Positions 19,762 through 28,084 of a stretch of 64,000 nucleotides of DNA are shown here, piece by piece. The DNA is from Geodermatophilus dictyosporus (GTDB lineage Bacteria; Actinomycetota; Actinomycetes; Mycobacteriales; Geodermatophilaceae): positions 248,001 through 312,000 of the forward strand of contig NZ_FOWQ01000001.1 in assembly GCF_900115505.1 (NCBI RefSeq), read 5' to 3'. The notes below the pieces were generated by a model. It saw nothing but the letters and a program-made list of their open reading frames with translations. It was not told the DNA's origin and did no database searches. The first letter of the stretch is position 1; the number at the start of each line of letters is the position of its first letter. A program made the position numbers and the translations under genes.

Positions 19762-20103
19762 ATGGCGCGCTACCTGATCCTGATCTACGAGGACGAGGCG
19801 CAGTACGCGACCGCCACGCCCGAGGTGCTCGGCGAGGTGACGGCCGACCACGACCGGTTCGCGGCGGGCGTCGAGCAGCACGGGGCGAAGCTGCTCGGCG
19901 GGGAGGCGCTGGAGCCGACGGCCACGGCGACCAGCGTGCGCGGCGCGGAGGTCACCGACGGCCCCTTCGCCGAGACCAAGGAGGCGCTGGGCGGCTACTA
20001 CCTCGTCGAGGCGCCCGACCTCGACACCGCGCTCGCCGTGGCCCGGACGGTGCCGGCCCGCTTCGGCGGCGTCGAGGTCCGCCCGGTGATGACCTTCGAC
20101 TGA
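19762..20103 (+). CDS. YCII-related DGPF-domain protein
   Basis: 113 residues. The DGPF signature is present as VTDGPFAETKEALGGYYLVEA (residues 67-86), after an N-terminal MARYLILIYEDEAQY strand. Proteins of this kind are ferredoxin-like dimers found almost always next to ECF42 sigma factors; their activity is not known. ATG has GGGAGG upstream. The sigma gene starts one base after the stop, so the two are one operon. Confidence 0.9.
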   Translation: MARYLILIYEDEAQYATATPEVLGEVTADHDRFAAGVEQHGAKLLGGEALEPTATATSVRGAEVTDGPFAETKEALGGYYLVEAPDLDTALAVARTVPARFGGVEVRPVMTFD

Positions 20104-20104
20104 C

Positions 20105-21376
20105 GTGTCCGCCGCTGCCGACGCCGACGCCGTCGCGGCCGCGGTCGCTGACGCGCACCGTCGCGAGTGGGCCTTCGTGCTCGCCGCGACGGTGCGCGTC
20201 ACCCGCGACATCGACACCGCCGAGGAGTGCGTCCAGGAGGCCTTCGCCGCCGCCCTGACCGACTGGCGCCGCACCGGCGTCCCCACCCGGCCGGGGGCCT
20301 GGCTGACCACGGCGGCCCGACGGCGGGCGCTCAACGCGCTGCGCCACGCCGGCGTCGAGCGCCGGCACCTGCCGCTGCTGGTCGAGGCGGACGTCGAGGC
20401 GGCCGCGCCCGACCCGCGGGACGACGGCGCGCACGGCTACCCCGACGACCGGCTGCGCCTGGTGGTGACCTGCTGCCACCCGGCGCTCGACCGCGCGGCG
20501 CAGGTCGCGCTCACCCTGCGGCTGGTGTGCGGGCTGACCACCGCCGAGGTGGCCCGGGCGTTCCTGGTGAGCGAGCCGACGATGGCCGCCCGCCTCACGC
20601 GGGCCAAGAAGAAGATCGCCGTCGCCCGCATCCCCTACCGGGTGCCCCCGCCGGCGGAGCTGCCCGCCCGGGTGGACGCCGTCCTGGCGGTGGTGCACCT
20701 GCTGTTCACCACCGGGCACGCCGCGCCGGCAGGCGAGGAGCTGGTGCGCCGCGACCTGGTCGCGCGCGCGGTGCAGCTGTGCCGGCTGCTGCGCGGCCTG
20801 CTGCCGGGGGACCCGGCGGTGGCCGGGCTGCTCGCGCTGCTGCTGCTCACCGACGCCCGCCGGGAGACCCGCACCGGCGCGGACGGCCGGCTGCTGCTGC
20901 TCGAGGAGCAGGACCGCTCGCGGTGGGACCGGGCGGCGATCGCCGAGGGAGTGGCGCTGGTGCGCGAGGCGCTGCGGGCGCGGCCGCCGTCGCGGTACGC
21001 GCTGCAGGCCGCGATCGCCGCCGTCCACGCCGAGGCGCCGGCGTGGGCGGACACCGACTGGGCGGAGGTCGTCGCGCTCTACGGCGTGCTGGCCTCGGTG
21101 TGGCCCTCCCCGGTGGTGGCGCTCAACCGGGCGGTCGCCGTCGGCTTCGCCTCGGGCCCCGCCGCCGGGCTGGCCGCGCTCGACGAACTGGCCGCCGAGC
21201 CGCAGCTGGCCGGCTACGGCTACCTGCCCGCCGCCCGGGCCGACCTGCTGCGAAGGCTGGGCCGGTACGCCGAGGCGCGGGAGGCCTACACCGAGGCGCT
21301 GCTGCTCACCCCGAACGCCGTCGAGCGGGAGTTCCTGGCCGGCCGGCTGCGCGCGCTGGACGCCGGTCCCTGCTGA
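20105..21376 (+). CDS. ECF42-type RNA polymerase sigma factor with C-terminal helical extension
   Basis: 423 residues, more than twice a simple ECF sigma. Sigma-2 spans about residues 10-80 (DIDTAEECVQEAFAAALTDW), sigma-4 about 110-165 (VCGLTTAEVARAFLVSEPTMAARLTRAKKKI), and the remaining 250 residues are a DUF6596/TPR-like extension (VVALNRAVAVGFASGPAAGLAAL; YLPAARADLLRRLGRYAEAREAY). In this group the extension replaces an anti-sigma factor and modulates activity. GTG at 20105 follows the DGPF gene by one base. Convergent with an MFS gene only 6 bases away. Confidence 0.92.
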   Translation: MSAAADADAVAAAVADAHRREWAFVLAATVRVTRDIDTAEECVQEAFAAALTDWRRTGVPTRPGAWLTTAARRRALNALRHAGVERRHLPLLVEADVEAAAPDPRDDGAHGYPDDRLRLVVTCCHPALDRAAQVALTLRLVCGLTTAEVARAFLVSEPTMAARLTRAKKKIAVARIPYRVPPPAELPARVDAVLAVVHLLFTTGHAAPAGEELVRRDLVARAVQLCRLLRGLLPGDPAVAGLLALLLLTDARRETRTGADGRLLLLEEQDRSRWDRAAIAEGVALVREALRARPPSRYALQAAIAAVHAEAPAWADTDWAEVVALYGVLASVWPSPVVALNRAVAVGFASGPAAGLAALDELAAEPQLAGYGYLPAARADLLRRLGRYAEAREAYTEALLLTPNAVEREFLAGRLRALDAGPC

Positions 21377-21382
21377 GCGCGC

Positions 21383-22558
21383 TCAGCCGCGCCGCGGGCG
21401 CAGCTCGCGCCACAGCCAGGCGGCGATCGCCAGCGGCACGGCGAGGAAGGCGGTCAGCACCGGCACCGTGCCGAGCAGCCCGCCCAGCCAGGCCAGCAGC
21501 AGCGGGGTGCCGAAGCCGGCGTAGGCGAAGGCGTAGAAGGCGCTGTTCATCGCCCCGCGGGTGTGCGGCGGGGCCAGCCGCGCGGTGAGCGTGAGCCCGG
21601 CGGTCAGACACAGCCCCGCCCCGCCGCCCATCAGCACCGACGCGGGCAGCAGCAGCAGCTCCCCGCGCGTGACGACGGCGAGCACGCCGCACCCGGTGCC
21701 GGCCGCGCAGAGCACCATCCCCAGCGGCCCGGCGCCCCGATCGGCCCGCCGCCCGACGCGCGCCGCGGCCGCGCTCGCCCCCAGGGCCAGCCCGGCGATC
21801 AGGCCGGCGTAGGCGACGCCGACCCCGCCGGGCACGACCAGCAGCGGCAGCAGGGTCGCGGCGACCGTCGGGAACGCGAACACGCCGACGGCGGTGGGCG
21901 CCAGCACCGCCCAGAACGGGCGGCGCGCCTCCGGCGGCAGGCCGAGGGTCATCAGCCGGCCGCGGCCGCGCACCGTCACGGTCTCGGGGACGGCGACCAG
22001 CGCGCCGAGCCCGACGACCAGGACGGCGACGTGCACGAGGTAGGGCAGCGTCGTCGGGGCCGGGCCGTACTGCGCGAGCACCCCGCTCATCGCGGGCGCC
22101 ACGGCGAAGCCCAGCGACGTCGACACCGCCCCGCGGGTGGCCGCCGACTGCTGCCCCGCCGGCCCGGCGAGGTCCTGCAGCCAGGCGTTGGCCACCGAGA
22201 ACACCACGCCGGACACCACGCCCTGCAGCAGCCGGCCGGCGTAGAGCAGCGGCAGGTGCTCGACGGCGGGGACGAACAGGAGCGAGACCAGGCCGGCGAG
22301 CACCGCGAACGGCAGCACGAGGGCGCGGCGGCCGAAGCGGTCCGAGGCCGCGCCCGACACGGTCAGCGCCGCGACCAGGCCGATGGCGTAGCAGCCGAAG
22401 ACGGCGGTGACGTCGGCCTCGGACAGGTCCAGCGTGCGCCGGTAGACCAGCAGCAGCGGCGTCGGGATGTTGGTGCCCAGCGCGACGGTGAACAGGCCGA
22501 GGGTGAGCAGGTCCAGGCGGCGCCGGGTGACGCGCTGGTCGACCGGGGCCGTCGTCAC
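21383..22558 (-). CDS. MFS transporter
   Basis: 391 residues, about 12 hydrophobic segments. The loop GAASDRFGRRALVLPFAVLAGL and the repeat RVGRRADRGAGPLGM mark a major facilitator exporter of the drug/sugar-efflux kind; the ligand is unknown. A longer open frame starts at 22579, but GTG at 22558 is preferred because TAGCGT (22571-22566) lies exactly 7 bases upstream, the leaderless geometry seen at three other genes here. Divergent from the DUF849 gene, convergent with the sigma factor. Confidence 0.85.
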   Translation of the reverse strand: MTTAPVDQRVTRRRLDLLTLGLFTVALGTNIPTPLLLVYRRTLDLSEADVTAVFGCYAIGLVAALTVSGAASDRFGRRALVLPFAVLAGLVSLLFVPAVEHLPLLYAGRLLQGVVSGVVFSVANAWLQDLAGPAGQQSAATRGAVSTSLGFAVAPAMSGVLAQYGPAPTTLPYLVHVAVLVVGLGALVAVPETVTVRGRGRLMTLGLPPEARRPFWAVLAPTAVGVFAFPTVAATLLPLLVVPGGVGVAYAGLIAGLALGASAAAARVGRRADRGAGPLGMVLCAAGTGCGVLAVVTRGELLLLPASVLMGGGAGLCLTAGLTLTARLAPPHTRGAMNSAFYAFAYAGFGTPLLLAWLGGLLGTVPVLTAFLAVPLAIAAWLWRELRPRRG

Positions 22559-22565
22559 CGCGCGG

Positions 22566-22571
22566 ACGCTA
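22566..22571 (-). promoter_or_regulatory. -10 element of the MFS gene, leaderless arrangement
   Basis: TAGCGT on the minus strand, 7 bases before the chosen GTG; it decides the start against the longer frame. Confidence 0.5.
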
Positions 22572-22619
22572 GCGGACACTGCACCGGCGGGTGACCGCCG
22601 AGCCGGGGGGAGCGCGACC

Positions 22620-23501
22620 GTGACCGACGGGGTGTGGCTGGAGGTCGCTCTCGACGGGCCGTGGGGTCCCCGGCAGCCGCTCGCACCGGTGACGCGCGAG
22701 CGGCTGGTCGAGGAGGCGGTGGCCTGCGCCGACGCCGAGGCCGCGGTGGTGCACCTGCACGCCTACGACGACGCCGGCGCGCCGCGGGAGGCCTACGAGC
22801 TCTACGCGCCGGTGTTCGAGGAGGTCCGCCGCCGCCGCGACGTCGTCTGCCACCCGACGGTGCCGATGGGGCCGGTGCCCTCGGCCGGACCGGTGCAGGC
22901 CCGGGCGCGGCACGACACCGTCGCCCGGCTGGCGCGGGCCGGGCTCGTCGAGTGGGCCGTCGTCGACCCCGGCTCGGTCGACCTGTCGACGACGGCGGAG
23001 CTGGCCGACGGCGGCGACGGGTTCCTCTACGCCGACTCCGCCTCCGACGTGCGCACCGGGCTGCAGCTGTGCGCCGAGCACGGCCTGGTGCCCAGCGACG
23101 CCGTCTACGAGCCGGGCTTCCTGCGCACCGGCGCGGTCCTGGCCGACGCGGTGCCCGGCGTGCCCCCGCCGGTCTACCGGTTCGTGTTCTCGACCGGGTT
23201 CACCTTCGGCCTGCCGCCCGCCGGGTGGGCGCTGGAGGCCCAGCTGCGGCTGCTCGGCGCCTGCGCCCCCGGCGCGCGCTGGATGGTGGCCGGCCTCGGC
23301 GTCGAGCTCGACGCCCTGTGGGACGCGGCGCTGACCCGCGGCGGGCACCTGCGGGTGGGCCTGGAGGACGCGCCGCTGGGGTGCGCCACCGGCAACGCCG
23401 AGCTGGTGGCCCGCGCCGCCCGGGCGGTGGAGGCGGCCGGCCGGCGCCTGGCTCCCGCGGCCGAGGTCCGCCGGCTCGCGAGCACCGCCTCCCCGGGGTG
23501 A
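22620..23501 (+). CDS. DUF849 protein, beta-keto acid cleavage enzyme (BKACE)-like
   Basis: 293 residues. TIM-barrel protein of the BKACE family, which splits beta-keto acids with acetyl-CoA in a zinc-dependent reaction. Family landmarks are AAVVHLHAYDDAGAPREAYELYAPVFEEVRRR (zinc histidines HLH near residue 42) and the C-terminal HLRVGLEDAPLGCATGNAELV. The usual HLHxR is HLHAY here, so the substrate-binding arginine may be replaced. GTG at 22620 has GGGGGGAG upstream. Its 3' end is part of a strong hairpin. The substrate is unknown; it is convergent with the molybdopterin oxidoreductase. Confidence 0.82.
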   Translation: MTDGVWLEVALDGPWGPRQPLAPVTRERLVEEAVACADAEAAVVHLHAYDDAGAPREAYELYAPVFEEVRRRRDVVCHPTVPMGPVPSAGPVQARARHDTVARLARAGLVEWAVVDPGSVDLSTTAELADGGDGFLYADSASDVRTGLQLCAEHGLVPSDAVYEPGFLRTGAVLADAVPGVPPPVYRFVFSTGFTFGLPPAGWALEAQLRLLGACAPGARWMVAGLGVELDALWDAALTRGGHLRVGLEDAPLGCATGNAELVARAARAVEAAGRRLAPAAEVRRLASTASPG

Positions 23502-23523
23502 GGGGGGACCCCGGGGAGGCGGT
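23484..23523. terminator. Strong bidirectional hairpin terminator
   Basis: A perfect 16-base inverted repeat (ACCGCCTCCCCGGGGT at 23484-23499, complement at 23508-23523) with an 8-base loop. It overlaps the last codons of the DUF849 gene and sits between convergent stops. Confidence 0.8.
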
Positions 23524-23529
23524 GGGTCC

Positions 23530-25659
23530 TCACGCGGGCTCGACCTGCACCCGGGTGTCGGAGAAGGTCGGCGCGTTGCCCAGGTCGGCGAAGGCGACCG
23601 GGGTGACCGCGTTGACCGTGGCCAGCGCCCGGCTGTTGCGCCGCCAGGTGCCCATCGGGCACACCGCGACGCCCGAGACGACCGCGTCGGTCACCCGGAC
23701 GCGCGCCACGAACGAGCCGCGGTCGTTGGAGACCCGCACGTCCTGCCCGTCGACGATCCCGCGCTCGGCGGCGTCCTGGGGGTGCAGCAGGACGGTCTGC
23801 TCACCCTGGACGCGCTGCTGGGCCGGCATGTCCCCGGCGCTGGAGTTGAGGTACGCGTGCGACTTGGGCGAGATCAGGTACAGCGGGTGGCGCGGGTCGG
23901 CGGGCTCCCGCGAGGGGACGTGGTGCGGCAGCGGGTCCACGGTCCCGCCGGGCTGGTGCTCGTCGGAGCCCTGCCGGAACAGCGGGACGACGAAGTTGCC
24001 GGCCTGCTCGGCGACCGACGAGCGGAACTCCGTCCGCCCCGACGGCGTCGGGAAGCCGCCGTCGGCGTGCGGCGCGTACTCGTCGCGCGAGGGCAGGTTC
24101 AGCCGTGCCCACCCGGTGCGGCGCAGCGACTCCACGGTGATCCCCTGCATCTGCGGCGCCGACCAGTCGAAGGCCTCGGCGACCATCTCCTCGTCCGTGC
24201 GCGTGAAGCACGGCTCGGTGAACCCCATCCGGGCGGCCAGCCGCCGGAAGAGCTCGGTGTTGGACACCGCCTCGCCCAGCGGCGCGACCGCGGGGGTGTT
24301 GAGCGAGACGTAGAAGTGCCCCCAGCTGAACATCACGTCGAGCTGCTCGAGCTGGGTGGTCGCGGGCAGCACGACGTCGGCGTGCCGGGCGGTGTCGGTG
24401 AGGAACTGGTCGCTGACCACCGTGAACAGGTCCTCGCGGGCCAGCCCGGCGGCGACCTTCTCCTGCTCGGGGCAGACGACCAGCGGGTTGGAGTTGTAGA
24501 CCACCAGCGCGGTGATCGGCGGGTCGAGGCCGAGCTCGCCGGTCAGCGCCCGGCCGAGCAGGTACTGGTTGACCACCCGCGTGCCCGGCGTGATCAGCTC
24601 GGGGTGCATCAGGGCCCCCCAGTTCACCGGGAAGGCCCACAGCGGCAGCTGCAGCAGCCCGCCACCCACCCGGCGCCAGGCGCCGACCAGCGCGGGCAGG
24701 CACGCGATGGTGCGCACCGTCTGCCCGCCGCCGGCGTGCCGCTCGATCGCCACGCCGATCCGGATCATCGAGGGCGCGCCGGCCGCGTACTCGCGGGCGA
24801 GCGTGCGGATGTCCGGGGCCGGGATGCCGGTCTCCTGCTCGGCCCACTCCGGCGTGTACTGCCGCACCCGCTCGGCCAGCTCCTCGAAGCCGAGGGTGTG
24901 GTCGCGCACGTACGCCTCGTCGGTGAGGCCCTCGCCGATGATCACGTGCGCCAGCGCCAGGGCGAGCGCGCCGTCGCTGCCCGGGCGGATCGGGATGTGC
25001 CAGTCGGCGCGGGCCGCCGTCTGGTGCCGGACGGGGTCGATGACGACGACCTTCGCGCCCCGCCGCTGCGCCTCGGCGATCACCGGCCACAGGTGCAGGT
25101 TGGTCGACACCACGTTGCAGGCCCAGATGACGATGTAGCGGGAGTGCACGAGGCTCTCCGGGTCGACGCCGGCCGTGGCGCCGATCGTCATCGTGTAGGC
25201 GGTGCAGGCCCCGGAGTCGCAGTAGGTGCGCTCGGTGACGGTGGCGCCGAGCCGGTTGAAGAACGGGTCGCCCACGTTGAGGCCGTTGAGGACGCCCTCG
25301 GTGCCCAGGTAGCTGACCGGCATGACGGTCTCGGGGCCGTGGCGCCCGATCGCCTCCCGGAACCGGCCGGCGATCTCGTCGAGCGCCTCGTCCCACGAGA
25401 TGCGGGTGAACTCGCCGCTGCCCTTGGGTCCGGTCCGCCGCAGGGGGTGCAGCACGCGCCGCGGGCTGTAGACCCGGTCGACGTAGTCGTTGACCTTGAC
25501 GCACAGCGCGCCGCGGGTGAACGGGTGCTCCGGGTCGCCGCGGACGGCGGTGGCGCGGCCGTCCTCGACCGTCACGAGCATCGCGCAGGTGTCGGGGCAG
25601 TCGTGGGGGCAGGCGCCGCGCACCGTGGTGGTGGCGGGGCGGTCCTCGGTGGCGGTCAT
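23530..25659 (-). CDS. Molybdopterin oxidoreductase (DMSO-reductase family, soluble)
   Basis: 709 residues. The N-terminus binds a [4Fe-4S] cluster (GACPHDCPDTCAM, with the fourth cysteine in GALCVKVNDY); the molybdopterin domains follow (ISWDEALDEIAGRF; YIVIWACNVVSTNLHLWP; the MGD dinucleotide-binding domain from RHPLYLISPKSHAYLNSS to the end, including GQDVRVSNDRGSF). No Tat signal peptide precedes the cluster, so it is cytoplasmic. ATG at 25659 has GGGAG upstream. No electron-transfer subunit is adjacent. Enzymes of this branch include thiosulfate/polysulfide-reductase-like and formate-dehydrogenase-like proteins; the substrate is not identifiable. It is divergent from an AraC regulator that may control it. 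Confidence 0.85.
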   Translation of the reverse strand: MTATEDRPATTTVRGACPHDCPDTCAMLVTVEDGRATAVRGDPEHPFTRGALCVKVNDYVDRVYSPRRVLHPLRRTGPKGSGEFTRISWDEALDEIAGRFREAIGRHGPETVMPVSYLGTEGVLNGLNVGDPFFNRLGATVTERTYCDSGACTAYTMTIGATAGVDPESLVHSRYIVIWACNVVSTNLHLWPVIAEAQRRGAKVVVIDPVRHQTAARADWHIPIRPGSDGALALALAHVIIGEGLTDEAYVRDHTLGFEELAERVRQYTPEWAEQETGIPAPDIRTLAREYAAGAPSMIRIGVAIERHAGGGQTVRTIACLPALVGAWRRVGGGLLQLPLWAFPVNWGALMHPELITPGTRVVNQYLLGRALTGELGLDPPITALVVYNSNPLVVCPEQEKVAAGLAREDLFTVVSDQFLTDTARHADVVLPATTQLEQLDVMFSWGHFYVSLNTPAVAPLGEAVSNTELFRRLAARMGFTEPCFTRTDEEMVAEAFDWSAPQMQGITVESLRRTGWARLNLPSRDEYAPHADGGFPTPSGRTEFRSSVAEQAGNFVVPLFRQGSDEHQPGGTVDPLPHHVPSREPADPRHPLYLISPKSHAYLNSSAGDMPAQQRVQGEQTVLLHPQDAAERGIVDGQDVRVSNDRGSFVARVRVTDAVVSGVAVCPMGTWRRNSRALATVNAVTPVAFADLGNAPTFSDTRVQVEPA

Positions 25660-25824
25660 CGCGGCTCCCGGCGGGGCGGTGGTGGGCGCAGTCTCGACCG
25701 CCCCGCGGGCCCCGGCGTGGCCACCGGTGCCCTGCGGCTTGTCGCTGGGCGACAGGATCGACCAGACTGGCCTCCCCCCTGCGCGTGCGGTCCCGGACCG
25801 CCGGAGCCCACCTGCGAGGCGGCC

Positions 25825-26760
25825 TTGGGCGTTGCGACCGGGTCGACCGACCGGCTGGACCGGTGGCGCGACCTCATCCGCGAGCACTTCGTCGCCCTCG
25901 ACATCGACGCCGCCGACCGCGACGCCCCCTTCGCCGGGTCGGTGCGCAGCGCGCCCGTCGGGCACCTGTCGGTCGCCACGGTCGCGACCAGCGGGGCCGA
26001 CTACCGGCGCACCCGCGGCCTGGCCCGGGCCGACGACGCGGCCTACCTGCAGGTCGGGCTGGTCGCGCACGGCGCGGCGGTGCTCTGCCAGGACGGGCGG
26101 GAGGCGGTGCTGGCGGCGGGGGACTACGCGCTATACGAGACCGGGCGGCCCTTCTCCTGGCACATGGGCGGCGACGTCGGGCTGCTGGTGCTCACCTGGC
26201 CGCGCCCGAGCGTCACCCTCGACGCGGCCGGGTCGCAGCGGCTGACCGCCCGGACCATCGACGGCAGCAGCGGGCTGGGCGCCATCGTCGGGCGGGTGCT
26301 GCGGGAGCTGGTCACCGGCCCGCCCGACCTCTCACCGGCCGGCGGGGTGCGGCTGGCCGGCGAGGTGGCCGAGCTGGTCACCACCGTCGCCGCCGAGCAG
26401 GCCGCGCCGGCCACCCCGGCGGGGCCGGCCGCCGAGCAGCTGCGCCGCATCCACGGCTGGGTCGCCGAGCACCTCGCCGACCCCGGCCTCGACCCGGCCG
26501 CCGTCGCCCGCGCGCACCACGTGTCGACGCGGCACCTGCACCGGCTCTTCGCCGGGCAGGGCACCACGGTGGCCGCCCACATCCGGGCCGGGCGCCTCGA
26601 GCGCTGCCGCCGCGAGCTCGCCGACCCCCGCGGCACCGCGCCGGTGTTCGACATCGCGCGCCGCTGCGGCTTCCCCGACGCGGCCAGCCTCAGCCGCGCG
26701 TTCCGGCAGGCCTACGGCACCAGCCCGAGCGACTACCGGCGGCAGCGCCGGCCGGGCTGA
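25825..26760 (+). CDS. AraC family regulator with AraC_binding_2 domain
   Basis: 311 residues. The N-terminal AraC-binding-like domain (RLDRWRDLIREHFVALDIDAA; VLAAGDYALYETGRPFSW) is followed by a two-HTH AraC domain (residues about 220-311: VARAHHVSTRHLHRLFAGQG and FDIARRCGFPDAASLSRAFRQAYGTSPSDYRR). No ATG or GTG is available in frame near the family N-terminus; TTG at 25825 gives the right length, but its ribosome site (GAGG) is weak, so the start is uncertain. It probably senses a small organic molecule and regulates the divergent oxidoreductase. Confidence 0.85.
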   Translation: MGVATGSTDRLDRWRDLIREHFVALDIDAADRDAPFAGSVRSAPVGHLSVATVATSGADYRRTRGLARADDAAYLQVGLVAHGAAVLCQDGREAVLAAGDYALYETGRPFSWHMGGDVGLLVLTWPRPSVTLDAAGSQRLTARTIDGSSGLGAIVGRVLRELVTGPPDLSPAGGVRLAGEVAELVTTVAAEQAAPATPAGPAAEQLRRIHGWVAEHLADPGLDPAAVARAHHVSTRHLHRLFAGQGTTVAAHIRAGRLERCRRELADPRGTAPVFDIARRCGFPDAASLSRAFRQAYGTSPSDYRRQRRPG

Positions 26761-26766
26761 CCGGCG

Positions 26767-27036
26767 TCAGCCGACGACGACGTCCCACCGGCGGAGGGTC
26801 CAGCCCGTCACCAGCCCGTGGACGACGTAGGGGTCCTGCTCGGCGAACCGCTCGACGACGTCCCGCCCGGCGGTCCACACCAGCAGCGCGCGGTCGTACG
26901 GGTCGGGCAGCGCGCCGGCCAGCAGGAGCTCCCCGCGCTCGTGGGCCGCCCGGGCGAGGGCCAGGTGGTCCTCGCGCAGCGCCGCCCGGCGCTCGAGGTA
27001 GTCGGGGGCGAGGGTGTACTCGAGCAGCAGGTGCAC
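26767..27036 (-). CDS. YciI-like protein
   Basis: 89 residues. Short ferredoxin-like fold protein with the YCII pattern: MHLLLEYTLAPDYLERRAALREDHLALARAA then GELLLAGALPDPYDRALLVW and DPYVVHGLVTGWTLRRWDVVVG. The conserved histidine (DHL) corresponds to the putative active residue of the family, whose biochemical role is unknown. The GTG start has only a weak GC-rich ribosome site. Convergent with the AraC gene, with 6 bases between stops. Confidence 0.85.
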   Translation of the reverse strand: MHLLLEYTLAPDYLERRAALREDHLALARAAHERGELLLAGALPDPYDRALLVWTAGRDVVERFAEQDPYVVHGLVTGWTLRRWDVVVG

Positions 27037-27227
27037 CCCGCCACCGTGCCCGGTCCCCGGGCCGGAGCGCGACCCGGCTCACGCGACGTGATCGGCCCTC
27101 GTCTTGTCCTACTGGCGGGTCACGACGATGCTCGCCCTACCCCGATGCCGGAGCACCGAGGTCTGCTGCGACCCCGGCTCCGGTCCAGGACAACGAGGCG
27201 CCCGCGCCCGAGCCCCAGGAGGACCCG

Positions 27228-28043
27228 GTGACAGCGACCCAGGAACGGACCAGCAGGACCGGCGACAAGCTCTCCGGCCGGGTGGCCTTCGTCACCGGCG
27301 GGACCCGGGGGATCGGGGCGGCGATCTGTCGCAGCATGGCCGCCCAGGGCGCCGACGTCGCCGCCGGCTACAGCGGCAACGACGAGGCGGCCGAGCGGTT
27401 CCGCAAGCAGTTCTGCGAGGACTTCCCCGACCAGGGCTTCTCCGTGCACAAGGGCGACATCGGCAACCCCGACGACTGCCGGCGCACCATCACCGAGGTC
27501 ATCGAGAAGCACGGCCGGCTCGACGTCCTGGTCAACAACGCCGGCATCACCGCCGACCGCACCGTGCTGAAGATGACCGACGACGACTGGCGCCGGGTCG
27601 TCGACGTCAACCTCTCCGGGGCCTTCTACCTGTCGCAGGCCGCGCTCAAGCACATGCTCGAGCGGGGCAGCGGGCGGATCGTGATGATCTCCTCGGTCAT
27701 CGGCGAGACCGGCGGCATCGGCCAGGCCAACTACGCCTCGGCCAAGGCCGGGCTGCTGGGCCTGACCAAGACGCTGGCCCGCGAGGCCGCCATGCAGGTG
27801 CAGCGTTCCGGCAGGACCGACGGTCTCGGCATCACCGTCAACGCCGTGACGCCGGGCTACACCGCCACCGAGATGCTCGACAGCGTCCCGGACAAGGTGC
27901 TCGACGGGCTCAAGGCCAAGATCCCGCTGGGCCGGCTGGGCGAGCCGGAGGAGGTCGCCCGCGTCGTGCACTTCCTCGCCGCCGACGCCTCGGGCTACAT
28001 CACCGGGCAGGTCTGGGGGGTCAACGGCGGGCTGGACATGTAG
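27228..28043 (+). CDS. SDR beta-ketoacyl reductase (FabG/PhaB-like)
   Basis: 271 residues. Classical short-chain dehydrogenase: TGGTRGIGAAI (coenzyme loop, about residues 28-38), NNAG, catalytic Ser in MISSVIGE and Tyr-x3-Lys in ANYASAKAG. It reduces a 3-oxoacyl-CoA or -ACP with NADPH. It is slightly long for FabG, because of an N-terminal extension and a short insertion (MQVQRSGRTDGLG) before ITVNAVTPG. GTG at 27228 has CAGGAGG upstream. It is the first gene of an operon with the giant carboxylase, KAS III and hydrolase, so it probably reduces the condensation product; it could also supply hydroxyacyl-CoA to the nearby PhaC. Confidence 0.9.
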   Translation: MTATQERTSRTGDKLSGRVAFVTGGTRGIGAAICRSMAAQGADVAAGYSGNDEAAERFRKQFCEDFPDQGFSVHKGDIGNPDDCRRTITEVIEKHGRLDVLVNNAGITADRTVLKMTDDDWRRVVDVNLSGAFYLSQAALKHMLERGSGRIVMISSVIGETGGIGQANYASAKAGLLGLTKTLAREAAMQVQRSGRTDGLGITVNAVTPGYTATEMLDSVPDKVLDGLKAKIPLGRLGEPEEVARVVHFLAADASGYITGQVWGVNGGLDM

Positions 28044-28084
28044 CCGCCGCAGGACCGCTGACCACCACCGAGGGAGGGGACCGG

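Noticed and set aside
23530-25659. Respiratory nitrate or DMSO reductase catalytic subunit
   Set aside because: There is no Tat signal, no iron-sulfur or membrane anchor subunit next to it, and motifs fit only the broad molybdopterin oxidoreductase family.
27228-28043. Dedicated PhaB of a PHA operon
   Set aside because: It is possible, but it is operonic with the carboxylase and KAS III genes and lies on the other strand from phaC; I kept the general ketoreductase call.
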